DNA from: a bacterium | GTDB taxonomy: Bacteria; Desulfobacterota; Desulfocorpusculales; Desulfocorpusculum | NCBI GenBank assembly: GCA_037481695.1 | Contig: JBBFLE010000014.1 | Span: forward strand, 1-64,000 | Reading direction: 5' to 3' | DNA length: 64,000 nt | In this document: in pieces, positions 8,354 to 16,869 of the stretch | How positions within the stretch are numbered: the first letter of the stretch is position 1 | How the letters are laid out: the number at the start of each line of letters is the position of its first letter | The notes under the pieces: generated by a model | Told to the model about the DNA's origin: nothing | Databases searched by the model: none | The model's input: only the letters and a program-made list of their open reading frames with translations | Program-made: the position numbers and the translations under genes

Positions 8354-8962
8354 ATGAATGAGGGATTTACGGTGTGGTTCACGGGATTGACGGCCGCAGG
8401 CAAGACCACGGTGGCACGCCTGGTGGCAAGAGAGCTCCTGGAGAGGGGTTTCAGGGTGGAACTCTTGGACGGGGATGAGGTGAGGAAAAACCTGAGTCAG
8501 GGGCTTGGATTCAGCAGGGAGGACCGTGACAGAAATGTGCTTCGCATAGGATATGTGTGCAAGCTTCTAAGCAGAAATGGGGTGGTGGCCATAGCAGCCG
8601 CGGTATCACCTTACAGGGAGACCAGGGAGAAGCTTAGGGCAGACATAGGAAATTTTGTGGAGGTCTATGTCAGCTGTCCCATTCAAGTTTGCAGTGAAAG
8701 GGATTACAAGGGCATTTACAAGGCCCTGCAGGAGGGCCGGATCTCACAGGTGAGCGGGCTGGACGATCCCTATGAAGAGCCCCAAAACCCGGAGGTCATA
8801 ATCAGGACCCACCAGGAGACTCCGGAAGAATCCGCAGCCAAGGTGATAACTGCCTTGGAGGAGCTGGGCTACGTGGCCCCAAAGGATCTCGGGTCTTTAG
8901 GGTACAGTGAAGAAGAGAGGCTCCTTTTGGAAAAACGCCTCTCGGAGCTGGGTTATATCTAG
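8354..8962 (+). CDS. cysC: Adenylylsulfate (APS) kinase with C-terminal tail
   Basis: Phosphorylates APS to PAPS using ATP. The 202-residue protein has the P-loop G-L-T-A-A-G-K-T-T (residues 11-19), D-G-D-E-V-R (39-44) and the family F-S-R-E-D-R-D-R-N segment. The kinase core ends near residue 170. About 27 extra residues follow, ending in E-K-R-L-S-E-L-G-Y-I, which resembles the tail of the upstream RHH protein. No ATP sulfurylase, PAPS reductase or sulfotransferase is present in this window, so the job is unlikely to be plain assimilation here. Its place between two phosphodiesterase genes suggests a dedicated PAPS-related or nucleotide-related role (inference). Confidence 0.9.
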   Translation: MNEGFTVWFTGLTAAGKTTVARLVARELLERGFRVELLDGDEVRKNLSQGLGFSREDRDRNVLRIGYVCKLLSRNGVVAIAAAVSPYRETREKLRADIGNFVEVYVSCPIQVCSERDYKGIYKALQEGRISQVSGLDDPYEEPQNPEVIIRTHQETPEESAAKVITALEELGYVAPKDLGSLGYSEEERLLLEKRLSELGYI

Positions 8963-9033
8963 TGCCTGTGAGCCCGTAACTGCCCTTGGAGCTGCCATGG
9001 GTCAAGCTTTTGACCATATCTGCCAGGACCTGC

Positions 9034-9055
9034 GCACGAGTCCGTGCTCTTTTTT
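9034..9055 (+). terminator. Short intrinsic terminator after cysC
   Basis: GCACG-AGTC-CGTGC forms a 5-bp GC stem (9034-9047), followed by TCTTTTTT. It sits about 70 bases after the cysC stop and may separate the second phosphodiesterase gene from the first three genes. The stem is short, so partial readthrough is likely. Confidence 0.5.
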
Positions 9056-9141
9056 GAGTCCCATGGCAAGGTGGTCTTCACTTGGGCTCACAGCGGCCAG
9101 AGGCGATTTGCGGGATAAGCCAATCTTTAGGAAGGTAAAGA

Positions 9142-10515
9142 ATGCTCTTTTGGAGGCAAAGCCGAAAAAGGGACTCCAGGGCTGCCCAACGCTGTTTTGT
9201 GCTGGGGCTTGACGGCCTGGGCATGGGGCTTTTGGAGAAACTCTTGGCTCAGAAGGCTATGCCCGTTCTCTCTGAGCTTATGAAAAGGGCCAGCGTGAGC
9301 AAGATGCGCTCGGTAATACCCACAGTGTCCTCTGTGGCCTGGGCCTCCTATGCCACTGGCGTGAACCCTGGTATGCACAACTTGTTCGGATTCGTGGACC
9401 GGGAGCCCAATCCCTTTAGAATCTTCATACCCAATGCAACCCATCTAAGACATGAAACCCTTTGGGAAGCCTTGAGCCGCTCTGGTAAAAGGGTGGCTGT
9501 GCTGAATGTGCCCGTTTCCTTCCCCCCCAAGCCTGTAAATGGAGTGATGGTGGGATGCTTCCTGTCCCCTAGCCTGGAGAAGGCGGTGTATCCTGCTTCC
9601 CTTCTGCCCATGCTCAAGGAAATGGGATATCGCCTGGATGTGGACGCCTGGAAGGCCCGCCAGGACCTGGCAGGATTCCTGGAGGAGCTGGAGCAGATAC
9701 TGGAGAGCAGATTTAAGGCCAGCTTCTGGCTGATGGAGCAGGAATCCTGGGATTTTTTCCAGCTCCATGTGATGGAGACAGACAGGATAAATCATTTCCT
9801 CCTGGGGCCTTGGGAAGATGGAGAGGAGCCCTGGTGTGAAAGATTCAAGTCTTTTTATTCCAGGCTGGACTCCTGGCTGGGAAGACTCTTGGAGAAATTG
9901 CAGGGAGAAATGGAAAAAGGACAACTGACCCTGATCCTCATGTCCGATCACGGCTTTTGCAGGTTGGAGGCCGAGTTTCAGGTGAACTATTGGCTGGAGA
10001 AGCAAGGCTATTTGTTTTTCCAGGACAATGCAGGCAGAAAGCTCCAGCAGTTCCTAGCTCGAAGCAGAGCCTACAGCCTCATACCGGGCAGGGTATTCAT
10101 CAACCTCAAGGGTCGTGAGGACAGAGGTTCTGTGACTCCAGGGGCACAGTACGAAGATCTGAGAAAGGAATTGGCAGAGGCCCTTTTGGCAGTGCGTGAT
10201 CCATCGAGCAATAAACCCATGGTGCGAAGGGTTCACCTCAGGGAGGAAATTTACAGAGGGCCTTTTTTGGACAGAGCCCCGGACTTGGTCCTGGAACCAG
10301 AGGACGGATTCGATCCCAAGGCAAACACAGATAGCGCCTCTTTGATCTCCAAGGGATACATATCGGGAATGCATACACTAGAAGACGCCTTCCTGCTTAG
10401 ATTCCCTGGGGAGCTCCCCAAGAGAGATTTCAGGATCCAGGATGTGGCCCCAGGCATAATGAGTCTCCTGGGGCAGGAAGGAGCCCTACACTGCGAGGCA
10501 AAGGGCTGGTCCTAG
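9142..10515 (+). CDS. Second alkaline-phosphatase-superfamily phosphodiesterase
   Basis: A 457-residue paralogue-like member of the family encoded at 6938. It has D24 in L-G-L-D-G, a likely nucleophile S63 aligning with T51 of the neighbour (S-S-V-A-W), E-T-D-R-I-N-H near residue 213 and M-S-D-H-G-F near residue 270. A basic N-terminal stretch (R5-R17) precedes the first strand but there is no signal peptide. It begins 180 bases after cysC, behind GGAAGGTAAAG. Two divergent enzymes of one family around an APS kinase suggest sequential or alternative hydrolysis of related phosphodiesters. The substrate cannot be read from sequence. Confidence 0.85.
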   Translation: MLFWRQSRKRDSRAAQRCFVLGLDGLGMGLLEKLLAQKAMPVLSELMKRASVSKMRSVIPTVSSVAWASYATGVNPGMHNLFGFVDREPNPFRIFIPNATHLRHETLWEALSRSGKRVAVLNVPVSFPPKPVNGVMVGCFLSPSLEKAVYPASLLPMLKEMGYRLDVDAWKARQDLAGFLEELEQILESRFKASFWLMEQESWDFFQLHVMETDRINHFLLGPWEDGEEPWCERFKSFYSRLDSWLGRLLEKLQGEMEKGQLTLILMSDHGFCRLEAEFQVNYWLEKQGYLFFQDNAGRKLQQFLARSRAYSLIPGRVFINLKGREDRGSVTPGAQYEDLRKELAEALLAVRDPSSNKPMVRRVHLREEIYRGPFLDRAPDLVLEPEDGFDPKANTDSASLISKGYISGMHTLEDAFLLRFPGELPKRDFRIQDVAPGIMSLLGQEGALHCEAKGWS

Positions 10516-10612
10516 CAAGGGCATGCACAATATAGGGGGTCTTGGCTTTTAAAAAGGCCGCTCCAGGCTCTTGGCCGGAGCTGGGAGTCATTGAAGACAG
10601 GAGAGGAAGTTC

Positions 10613-11422
10613 ATGGAGAAATTGATAATAACTGTTGCTCCCACAGGTTCGGTACCCAAGAAGAAAGACAATCCCCATGTGCCAGTTACTCCCCAAGAGG
10701 TCATAGAGTGCGCCTTGGCCTGCGAAGAGAAAGGTGCCTCCATACTTCACATCCACGCCAGGGACGCCCAGGAAAACCCATCCGATGACCCGGCCTTTTT
10801 CCAGGAGGTGGTGGAAGGCTTAAGGGGCAGGAGCCGACTCATTCTACAGGTATCCACCGGAGGCAGGGCTGGCAGCAATCTGGAAAGCCGAATGAAACGT
10901 CTACAGGTGAAGCCAGAGATGGCCAGCCTTACCACAGGCTCGGTGAACTTTCCCAAGAGCGTGTACATGAATCCTCCGGAGCTCATAGAGGGTCTGGCCC
11001 AGGAGATGCTCAGGCTGGGCATCAAGCCAGAGATGGAGATCTTTGATCTCAGCATGATTTACAATGCTGTTGCCTTGCTCAAGAAAGGCCTTGCAAGAGA
11101 GCCTCTTCACTTCAACTTCGTGATGGGGCTAAAAGGGGCTGTGCCCGCCACTATAGATCACCTGGTCTACATGAGAAGGTGTTTGCCCGAAGGCAGCACA
11201 TGGACTGTCTCTGGCATAGCGGCCTCACAGCTATCCATGGCCTTACACGCCATCCTCATGGGAGGCCATGTGAGGGTGGGTCTGGAGGACAATCTGCTGC
11301 TTAGAAAAGGAGAACTGGCCACCAATCAGGCCCTGGTTGAAAGGGTGGCCGGCTGGAGCCGCCAGCTGGGAAGGGAGGTGGCCAGCCCCGATGAGGCCAG
11401 GGCTATATTGGGGCTGGGCTAA
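10613..11422 (+). CDS. BKACE-family beta-keto acid cleavage enzyme (DUF849)
   Basis: A 269-residue TIM-barrel zinc enzyme. The family condenses a beta-keto acid with acetyl-CoA to give acetoacetate and a CoA ester; the founding member is the 3-keto-5-aminohexanoate cleavage enzyme of lysine fermentation. The zinc-binding I-L-H-I-H-A-R-D motif (about residues 42-49), a V-S-T-G-G-R segment and the C-terminal G-G-H-V-R-V-G-L-E-D-N signature are all present. The start follows GAGAGGAAG. Substrate specificity varies widely in this family and cannot be assigned. The gene stands alone, convergent with the GGDEF gene. Confidence 0.88.
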   Translation: MEKLIITVAPTGSVPKKKDNPHVPVTPQEVIECALACEEKGASILHIHARDAQENPSDDPAFFQEVVEGLRGRSRLILQVSTGGRAGSNLESRMKRLQVKPEMASLTTGSVNFPKSVYMNPPELIEGLAQEMLRLGIKPEMEIFDLSMIYNAVALLKKGLAREPLHFNFVMGLKGAVPATIDHLVYMRRCLPEGSTWTVSGIAASQLSMALHAILMGGHVRVGLEDNLLLRKGELATNQALVERVAGWSRQLGREVASPDEARAILGLG

Positions 11423-11470
11423 ACTCAAGGAAGCTCTGTCAGACCACACCCAGGGCCAGGGGAGAGAGGC

Positions 11471-12535
11471 TCAGCTCGGGCCATAAACAGTCACCTTGTC
11501 CTTTCCCCTCTCTTTACTGGAGAACATGCACTGGTCTGCCAGGCGCATGAGCTCATCCTTGCTGGATGCGTCCTGGGGATAAGTGGCCAGGCCGAAGCTG
11601 GCCGTGACCCGGATACACAGACCAAGTTCCTTGAGAAAAGAGGTCTGGGCCAGGCATTTTCTGATCTCTTGGACCCGTTCAACAGCCTTGCTCTTGGGAC
11701 ATCCCTCCATCAGGATCACGAACTCGTCCCCTCCGTACCGCACCAGCCGATCCTGAGGACCCAGCCTGGAGGCCATCACATGGGCCACTTCCTTAAGCAC
11801 CTGGCTTCCCAGGAGATGCCCATGGGTATCCACCACCTTCTTGAACTCGTCCATGTCCACAAAGACAAGGCTCACTTGAGGGGCCTCATGGAGACCTGGC
11901 TTAAGGATATCCTCCAGATACTCATGGAGAAACCTGGTGTTGTAACATCCTGTCACGGTGTCGGTGATGGATAGAGTCGCTATCTTCTTGTAATTCATGG
12001 AGTTGCCTATGGCTATGGCCAGATAGTCTGCCAGTATGGACAGAATGGTGATGGACCCAGGTTCAAAAAGCCATGAATCCTGTGGATTCACTATTTCTAC
12101 CACCCCTATGACCTTGTCCTTGATCTTAAGGGGAAGGCATATCAACTCCTTGGTCTTAAAGCCGCTCAACCTGTCCACCCTATCACTGAATCGGGGATCT
12201 GAACCCACGTCCTTGACCAAGATGGGCTCTCCGATCAGGGCCACGGTGCCTGCTATACCCTCTCCCAGAGGGATTCTCAGATCCCTGAGAAGCTCGGGGG
12301 CCAGCCCCACAGCCACCTCGAATCGCAAGGAAGCGCTATCTGGCTCCAGCAATAGCAATGACCAATTCCTGGCAGGCACTAGCAGAGAAAGCTTGGAGAG
12401 AACCGTGTGGAGAATCTCCTCCATATCAAAGGTGGAGGTCAAGGCTTTGCCCATCTCTAGACAAGCCATGAGCTGTCTCATGTACATGGAACTCCTGCCT
12501 GATCGGCTTGGGAGGAAATCAGCCTCAGAGCCCAT
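11471..12535 (-). CDS. GAF-GGDEF diguanylate cyclase
   Basis: A 354-residue soluble signalling protein with an N-terminal GAF sensor domain (~30-175) and a C-terminal GGDEF domain (~185-350) expected to make cyclic di-GMP from two GTP. The active site reads Y-G-G-D-E-F (residues 267-272), so catalysis is likely retained. The usual inhibitory RxxD site is replaced by G-P-Q-D, so product feedback is probably absent. No transmembrane segment is seen. The start at 12535 is chosen because GGGAGAG lies 7 nt upstream; a longer frame opens at 12598. It is divergent from the DNA methyltransferase. Confidence 0.88.
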   Translation of the reverse strand: MGSEADFLPSRSGRSSMYMRQLMACLEMGKALTSTFDMEEILHTVLSKLSLLVPARNWSLLLLEPDSASLRFEVAVGLAPELLRDLRIPLGEGIAGTVALIGEPILVKDVGSDPRFSDRVDRLSGFKTKELICLPLKIKDKVIGVVEIVNPQDSWLFEPGSITILSILADYLAIAIGNSMNYKKIATLSITDTVTGCYNTRFLHEYLEDILKPGLHEAPQVSLVFVDMDEFKKVVDTHGHLLGSQVLKEVAHVMASRLGPQDRLVRYGGDEFVILMEGCPKSKAVERVQEIRKCLAQTSFLKELGLCIRVTASFGLATYPQDASSKDELMRLADQCMFSSKERGKDKVTVYGPS

Positions 12536-12697
12536 TGTATCTCTCCCGGGAGAAGGGGTGTATTTTGGGTCTCGTGCATGTGTTGTTTTTCTAAGCACAG
12601 TAACCCAAAAAGCAGGACCCTATCAAGTCTGGAAAGCTTTTTGGGAAAGGAATCTGCCGAACATGGCTTGGGAAGTTCTGGGTTTGGGAGCACCGGC

Positions 12698-12726
12698 TTG
12701 ACTCAAGAAGCCCCAATATCTATACT
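12698..12726 (+). promoter_or_regulatory. Sigma-70-type promoter for the methyltransferase/ino1 operon
   Basis: TTGACT (12698-12703) and TATACT (12721-12726) are separated by exactly 17 bases in an AT-rich stretch. Transcription would start near 12733, giving a 5' leader of about 48 nt before the ATG at 12781. Confidence 0.75.
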
Positions 12727-12780
12727 ATTTGGCGAATTATTTAACTATTTCAAAATGTTATAACTGAAGGTGACGCTTTT

Positions 12781-14055
12781 ATGAGCCCTTCAAGCGAGGA
12801 TTCCACCTCTTTTCGCCTCAGGACCTATTTGGAGAATTACTCCCTGAAGCCTCAAAGATCTCTTTTCCCTGAAAAGCACACTCTCACCAGGGTGGAGAGT
12901 TTCAAGGCAGGCTCTGTGGAAGTTCCAAGATATGTGAACGAGTTTTGGACATCAAAGCAAAGACAGGCAGCTTCCATCCACGAGATATCTTACAGGGCCT
13001 GCTTCAAGCCGCAGTTGCCGCGCTTCTTCATAAGGTTGCTTACAGAGCCTGGAGAAAAGGTATATGACCCTTTTTGTGGAAGGGGCACCACAGCCCTGGA
13101 AGCAGCCCTATGTGGAAGGCAGGTCATAGCCAATGACATCAACCCCCTGAGCCAGATCCTGACTCTGCCGAGGCTGAGGGTGCCTTCTTTGGAGGATGTG
13201 GCCCGCAGGCTGGGTAAAATAATTTTGGAAGAGAAGGCCAAAGCAGATCTGGACCTGAGCATGTTCTTCCATCCCAAGACTGAGGCCGAAATCGTCTCCC
13301 TGCGTTCTTACCTGAGGGATAGGAGGTCCGCAGGGCTGGAGGATGATGTGGACAGATGGATAAGGATGGTGGCTACAAACCGCCTCACCGGCCATTCGCC
13401 GGGCTTTTTCTCGGTGTACACATTGCCGCCCAACCAGGCCGCCTCTGCCCAAAGGCAAAGGGAAATCAATCTGAAGTTGGGCCAAACTCCTCCGTACAGG
13501 AACACAAAACAGATAATCCTAAAGAAAAGCCAGGGCCTTCTTGCCAGAGTGACTCAGGAGGAGCTAAGAAGGCTTCGCGAGGCCGGCCAAAATGCTCTTC
13601 TTCTTACCAGGGACGCCAGGCACACACCGGAGATAGCCTCGGAATCCGTTGCCGTTACCGTCACCTCCCCACCCTTCCTGGATGTGGTCCAATATGGGGA
13701 TGACAACTGGCTCAGGTGCTGGTTCAATGGTCTGGATCACAGCCGAGTGGCATCTTCCATCACCCACACGGGAAGCCTCAGCCGCTGGTCTCAAGTGATG
13801 GAGGAGACGCTCCAGGAACTCTACAGGATCACCAGACCTGGCGGTTGGGTGGCCTTCGAGGTGGGGGAGGTAAGGGGGGGCTCCTTAAATCTGGATGAAG
13901 AGGTGGTGCCATTGGGCCTAAGGGCAGGATTTGAGTGTTTTGGGGTGGTGGTTAATCTGCAGAGCTTTACCAAGACATCTAATATCTGGGGCGTGGAAAA
14001 CTCGAGGAAGGGCACCAACAGCAACCGGGTGGTGCTATTTCGGAAGGGACTCTAA
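12781..14055 (+). CDS. Orphan DNA N4-cytosine/N6-adenine methyltransferase
   Basis: A 424-residue SAM-dependent DNA methylase. The SAM-binding motif D-P-F-C-G-R-G-T-T is at residues 96-104 and the catalytic T-S-P-P-F at 295-299, so motif I precedes motif IV. The ~190 residues between them could hold a target-recognition domain, an alpha-like order rather than the common beta order. An F-Y-Y-like or C5 motif is absent. No restriction endonuclease is adjacent, so it is an orphan, possibly regulatory, methylase. A good promoter (12698-12726) and the Shine-Dalgarno GAAGGTGA precede it. The next gene begins 3 bases after its stop. Confidence 0.8.
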   Translation: MSPSSEDSTSFRLRTYLENYSLKPQRSLFPEKHTLTRVESFKAGSVEVPRYVNEFWTSKQRQAASIHEISYRACFKPQLPRFFIRLLTEPGEKVYDPFCGRGTTALEAALCGRQVIANDINPLSQILTLPRLRVPSLEDVARRLGKIILEEKAKADLDLSMFFHPKTEAEIVSLRSYLRDRRSAGLEDDVDRWIRMVATNRLTGHSPGFFSVYTLPPNQAASAQRQREINLKLGQTPPYRNTKQIILKKSQGLLARVTQEELRRLREAGQNALLLTRDARHTPEIASESVAVTVTSPPFLDVVQYGDDNWLRCWFNGLDHSRVASSITHTGSLSRWSQVMEETLQELYRITRPGGWVAFEVGEVRGGSLNLDEEVVPLGLRAGFECFGVVVNLQSFTKTSNIWGVENSRKGTNSNRVVLFRKGL

Positions 14056-14058
14056 AAG

Positions 14059-15240
14059 ATGGGTGCGCAAGAGAAAGGAGGGAAGAAGACTTCCTCCATA
14101 CTGCTTTTGGTGGCAGGGGCCAAGGGGGCTGTGGGCAGCACCGTGGCGGTTCTGGCAGCAGCCTTGAAAAAGACACCCGAGGAGGTGCTTCCATGGTTGA
14201 CCACCTCCGAGAGCCTTCTTGGAGCTCCAGGCAGGGGATCTTTGATGTTCGCGGGCTGGGATTCCAAGGAAATCAGCCTCACAGATGCCATAATTAAACA
14301 CGGCGTCCTACCTCAAGACAAGTGGCTGCCCTTGCGGGATGAGTTAAGCGCCATGGAGGTGCTCGAGGCCCCGCGGGGCCCGCTTCTGGAGCAGACCAAA
14401 CTCCTTGCGGCCCAGATAAGAGAGCTGATGGCACATTACCCTGATTCCAACCCGGTGATGGTGGATCTTCTCCCGGCTTCGGCCAGCTCCCCTTTTGCAG
14501 AGTGTAACTGCATTGAGGAGCTCCTGGCCATGGACAGGGGTGCACTGCCCGTGGACATGGCGTATGCGGCTGCAGCCCTAAGTTGCGGGGTGCCCTTTGT
14601 GAACTTCACATCCAACCCTGTGGAGCATCCCATGGTTGTCCAGGAGGCAGTGCAAAAAGGGGTGCCCATGTGCGGAAGGGACGGCAAGACAGGACAAACC
14701 TTCTTCAAGGTGGTGCTGGCCTCTGCCCTCAAGGCAAGGAAATTGAGGGTTTACGGCTGGTACAGTCTCAATATCTTGGGCAACGAAGACGGCAGGAACC
14801 TCCTGGATCCGTCCAGGGCAGCTTCTAAGTTGGAGAACAAGACACAGGTCCTGGAAGATGTTCTGGGATATACTGTGGCACAGGATCCCCAGGAGCCCAG
14901 CCATGGGGTGCACATAGCATATTACCCCCCCAGGGGAGATGCCAAGGAAGCCTGGGATGTAGTTGATTTTTGGGGTCTTTTTGGTCTACCCATGAGCTTG
15001 AGACTCAATCTGATGGCCAGGGATTCGGTGCTGGCAGCTCCCATGGTGGTGGATTTAGCAGCCTGGATGGTGGAGCTCAAGAAACTAGGCAGGTCTGGAT
15101 TGATCCCGGAGCTGGGTTTCTATTTCAAGAGGCCCTTGGGTGAGGGATCCCCCAAGACTTTCCAGGAGCAGTTGTACGCAATAAAGCTCTTGGAAAAACA
15201 ATGTAGCCTCCAAGGAGGCCAGGGTGATACTGGCTTATAG
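14059..15240 (+). CDS. ino1: Inositol-3-phosphate synthase family protein
   Basis: A 393-residue NAD-dependent cyclase that in the family converts glucose 6-phosphate to 1L-myo-inositol 1-phosphate. The Rossmann glycine-rich stretch V-A-G-A-K-G-A-V-G-S lies at ~18-27. The family motif G-R-D-G-K-T-G-Q-T-F is near residues 212-221, and L-N-I-L-G-N-E-D-G-R-N-L follows near 234. Length fits archaeal/bacterial enzymes. It follows the DNA methylase by 3 bases and overlaps the isomerase gene by 17, so these genes are translationally coupled. In this operon it probably supplies a cyclitol phosphate to the downstream enzymes (inference). Confidence 0.85.
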   Translation: MGAQEKGGKKTSSILLLVAGAKGAVGSTVAVLAAALKKTPEEVLPWLTTSESLLGAPGRGSLMFAGWDSKEISLTDAIIKHGVLPQDKWLPLRDELSAMEVLEAPRGPLLEQTKLLAAQIRELMAHYPDSNPVMVDLLPASASSPFAECNCIEELLAMDRGALPVDMAYAAAALSCGVPFVNFTSNPVEHPMVVQEAVQKGVPMCGRDGKTGQTFFKVVLASALKARKLRVYGWYSLNILGNEDGRNLLDPSRAASKLENKTQVLEDVLGYTVAQDPQEPSHGVHIAYYPPRGDAKEAWDVVDFWGLFGLPMSLRLNLMARDSVLAAPMVVDLAAWMVELKKLGRSGLIPELGFYFKRPLGEGSPKTFQEQLYAIKLLEKQCSLQGGQGDTGL

Positions 15241-16066
15241 CACAAATGCATACACGCGCTTCAGCCTGTGGGAGTCCCTAAAGAGGATAGCCCAGCTGGG
15301 ATTCAGGGGTGTGGAGATCATGGGTGACAGGCCCCATCTCTATCCTCCTGATTTCAAAGATGAAGATGTGGCCAGGCTCAAGGAGACCCTGCGGGAGACG
15401 GGCCTCAAGGTGACCAACATAAACAGCTTTACTCTCTTTGCGGTGGGAGATACCTACTTGCCTTCCTGGATCGAGAAGGATTCCTCTTTGAGGCGTGTGC
15501 GCATAGAGCACACCAAATCCTCTGTGCACATGGCCGCAGCCCTGGGATGCAACAACATCTCCGTGCCCCCTGGTGGCCTCCTCAAAGGAATGGGAAGGGG
15601 CCAGGCCATGCGTCTTTTTCACCGGGGACTCGAACAGGTCATACCTTTGGCCGAAGAGCTGGGCGTACGGCTCTTGGTGGAGCCTGAACCCGGGCTGCTC
15701 TTGGAGAACAGCCGCCAGTTCCGCCAGTTCATTCGCTCGGTATCATCCCCCATGGTGGGGCTCAACTTCGACGCTGGGCACTTCTTCTGTGTGGGACAGG
15801 ATCCTGTGGAGGCCCTGGAGGAGCTTTTCGGCTGGATAGGACACATGCATCTGGAGGACATAGGATCCAGCAGAGAGCACCGTCACCTAATTCCAGGGCT
15901 TGGCGCCATGGACCTCGGGTCATTGATAAGGAGGGCGGCCAGATTGGGTTACAAGGGGGATATGAGCTTGGAGCTATATCCTTATGTTGACATGCCTGAT
16001 GAGGCCGGAAGCAAGGGGCTGGCCTATTTGAAGCCCATTTTGGAGGAAGCGGGGTGGCCCCAATGA
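15224..16066 (+). CDS. Sugar phosphate isomerase/epimerase-like TIM barrel
   Basis: A 280-residue AP-endonuclease-2/xylose-isomerase-like barrel. It shows the family landmarks G-V-E-I, V-E-P-E-P (metal-ligand Glu near 150), N-F-D-A-G-H (near 185) and H-L-E-D. Such enzymes isomerise or dehydrate sugars and inososes. GTG start 15224 has GGAGG 5 nt upstream, inside the end of ino1. Coupling to ino1 makes an inositol- or inosose-related reaction the best guess. Enzyme class is clear, substrate is not. Confidence 0.8.
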   Translation: MILAYSTNAYTRFSLWESLKRIAQLGFRGVEIMGDRPHLYPPDFKDEDVARLKETLRETGLKVTNINSFTLFAVGDTYLPSWIEKDSSLRRVRIEHTKSSVHMAAALGCNNISVPPGGLLKGMGRGQAMRLFHRGLEQVIPLAEELGVRLLVEPEPGLLLENSRQFRQFIRSVSSPMVGLNFDAGHFFCVGQDPVEALEELFGWIGHMHLEDIGSSREHRHLIPGLGAMDLGSLIRRAARLGYKGDMSLELYPYVDMPDEAGSKGLAYLKPILEEAGWPQ

Positions 16067-16869
16067 AGGCAGAGGAAAGAGGCTTGGAGGACCATGGGCA
16101 AAAAGAATCCATGGGGAGCCAAGAGGAGGCCAAAGTGCACTTCGGGTACAAGCTCGTGGCTTTGAGCGAAAAAAAGAGGCTGGTATCTCTGCATTTTGAC
16201 AAGGTGGCTCCCAAGTACGATTTCATGAACACGCTTTTGAGCATGGGGGCTCATATTCTCTGGAAAAGGACGGCCATCGAAGCTCTTAGACTAAAGCCGG
16301 GGGACAGGGTCTTGGATATGTGCGCAGGAACCGGTGACATGGCCCTTTTAGCCTTGAAGAAAGTGGGCCCCTCTGGTTTGGTGCTGCTCTACGATATGAA
16401 TCTGGCCATGATGCAAAGGGCAAGAAGGAAATTGCTCAGTACCAAGGATCCCAAAGCAGTGGGAATGATTCTGGGGGATGCAGAGCAGCAGGGGATCAAG
16501 CAGGATGTCTTCGATGCCAGCATTGTGGCCTTCGGCATCAGGAATCTCACGAACATGGAGCAGGGCTTTCGGGAAATGTTCAGGGTGCTCAAACCAGGGG
16601 GCACCATGCTTTGCCTGGAGTTTTCCAACCCCGTCACCCCATGGTTCAAAAAGCTATATGATTTCTACTCCTTCCATGTCATGCCCGCTCTGGGCAAACT
16701 TCTGGCAGGCTCCAGGCAGGCTTACACCTACCTTCCTGAATCCATAAGGGTTTTCCCTGGGCCTGAGGAGTTGGCCCAGTTGCTAACGAGCATAGGCTTC
16801 CAAGGGGTTCGGTACAGAAGGCTCACCGATGGTATAGCCGTGATACATGTGGGGAAAAAACCCCGATGA
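16063..16869 (+). CDS. ubiE: UbiE/MenG-type C-methyltransferase
   Basis: A 268-residue SAM methyltransferase of the UbiE/COQ5 family, which methylates demethylmenaquinone or ubiquinone precursors. It shows Y-D-F-M-N-T-L-L-S, the SAM loop D-M-C-A-G-T-G-D, G-I-R-N-L and L-E-F-S-N-P, all characteristic of the family. The ATG at 16063 overlaps the preceding TGA, so I use it rather than the longer frame. An N-terminal extension of about 35 residues precedes the family core. It may serve menaquinone synthesis, or a prenylated product made by this locus together with the UbiA homologue. Confidence 0.85.
   Translation: MKAEERGLEDHGQKESMGSQEEAKVHFGYKLVALSEKKRLVSLHFDKVAPKYDFMNTLLSMGAHILWKRTAIEALRLKPGDRVLDMCAGTGDMALLALKKVGPSGLVLLYDMNLAMMQRARRKLLSTKDPKAVGMILGDAEQQGIKQDVFDASIVAFGIRNLTNMEQGFREMFRVLKPGGTMLCLEFSNPVTPWFKKLYDFYSFHVMPALGKLLAGSRQAYTYLPESIRVFPGPEELAQLLTSIGFQGVRYRRLTDGIAVIHVGKKPR

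Noticed and set aside
9000-9015. Inverted repeat GGTCAA-GCTT-TTGACC after cysC
   Set aside because: Short, isolated and not followed by a T run. It could be an operator, but nothing supports a specific role beyond chance.
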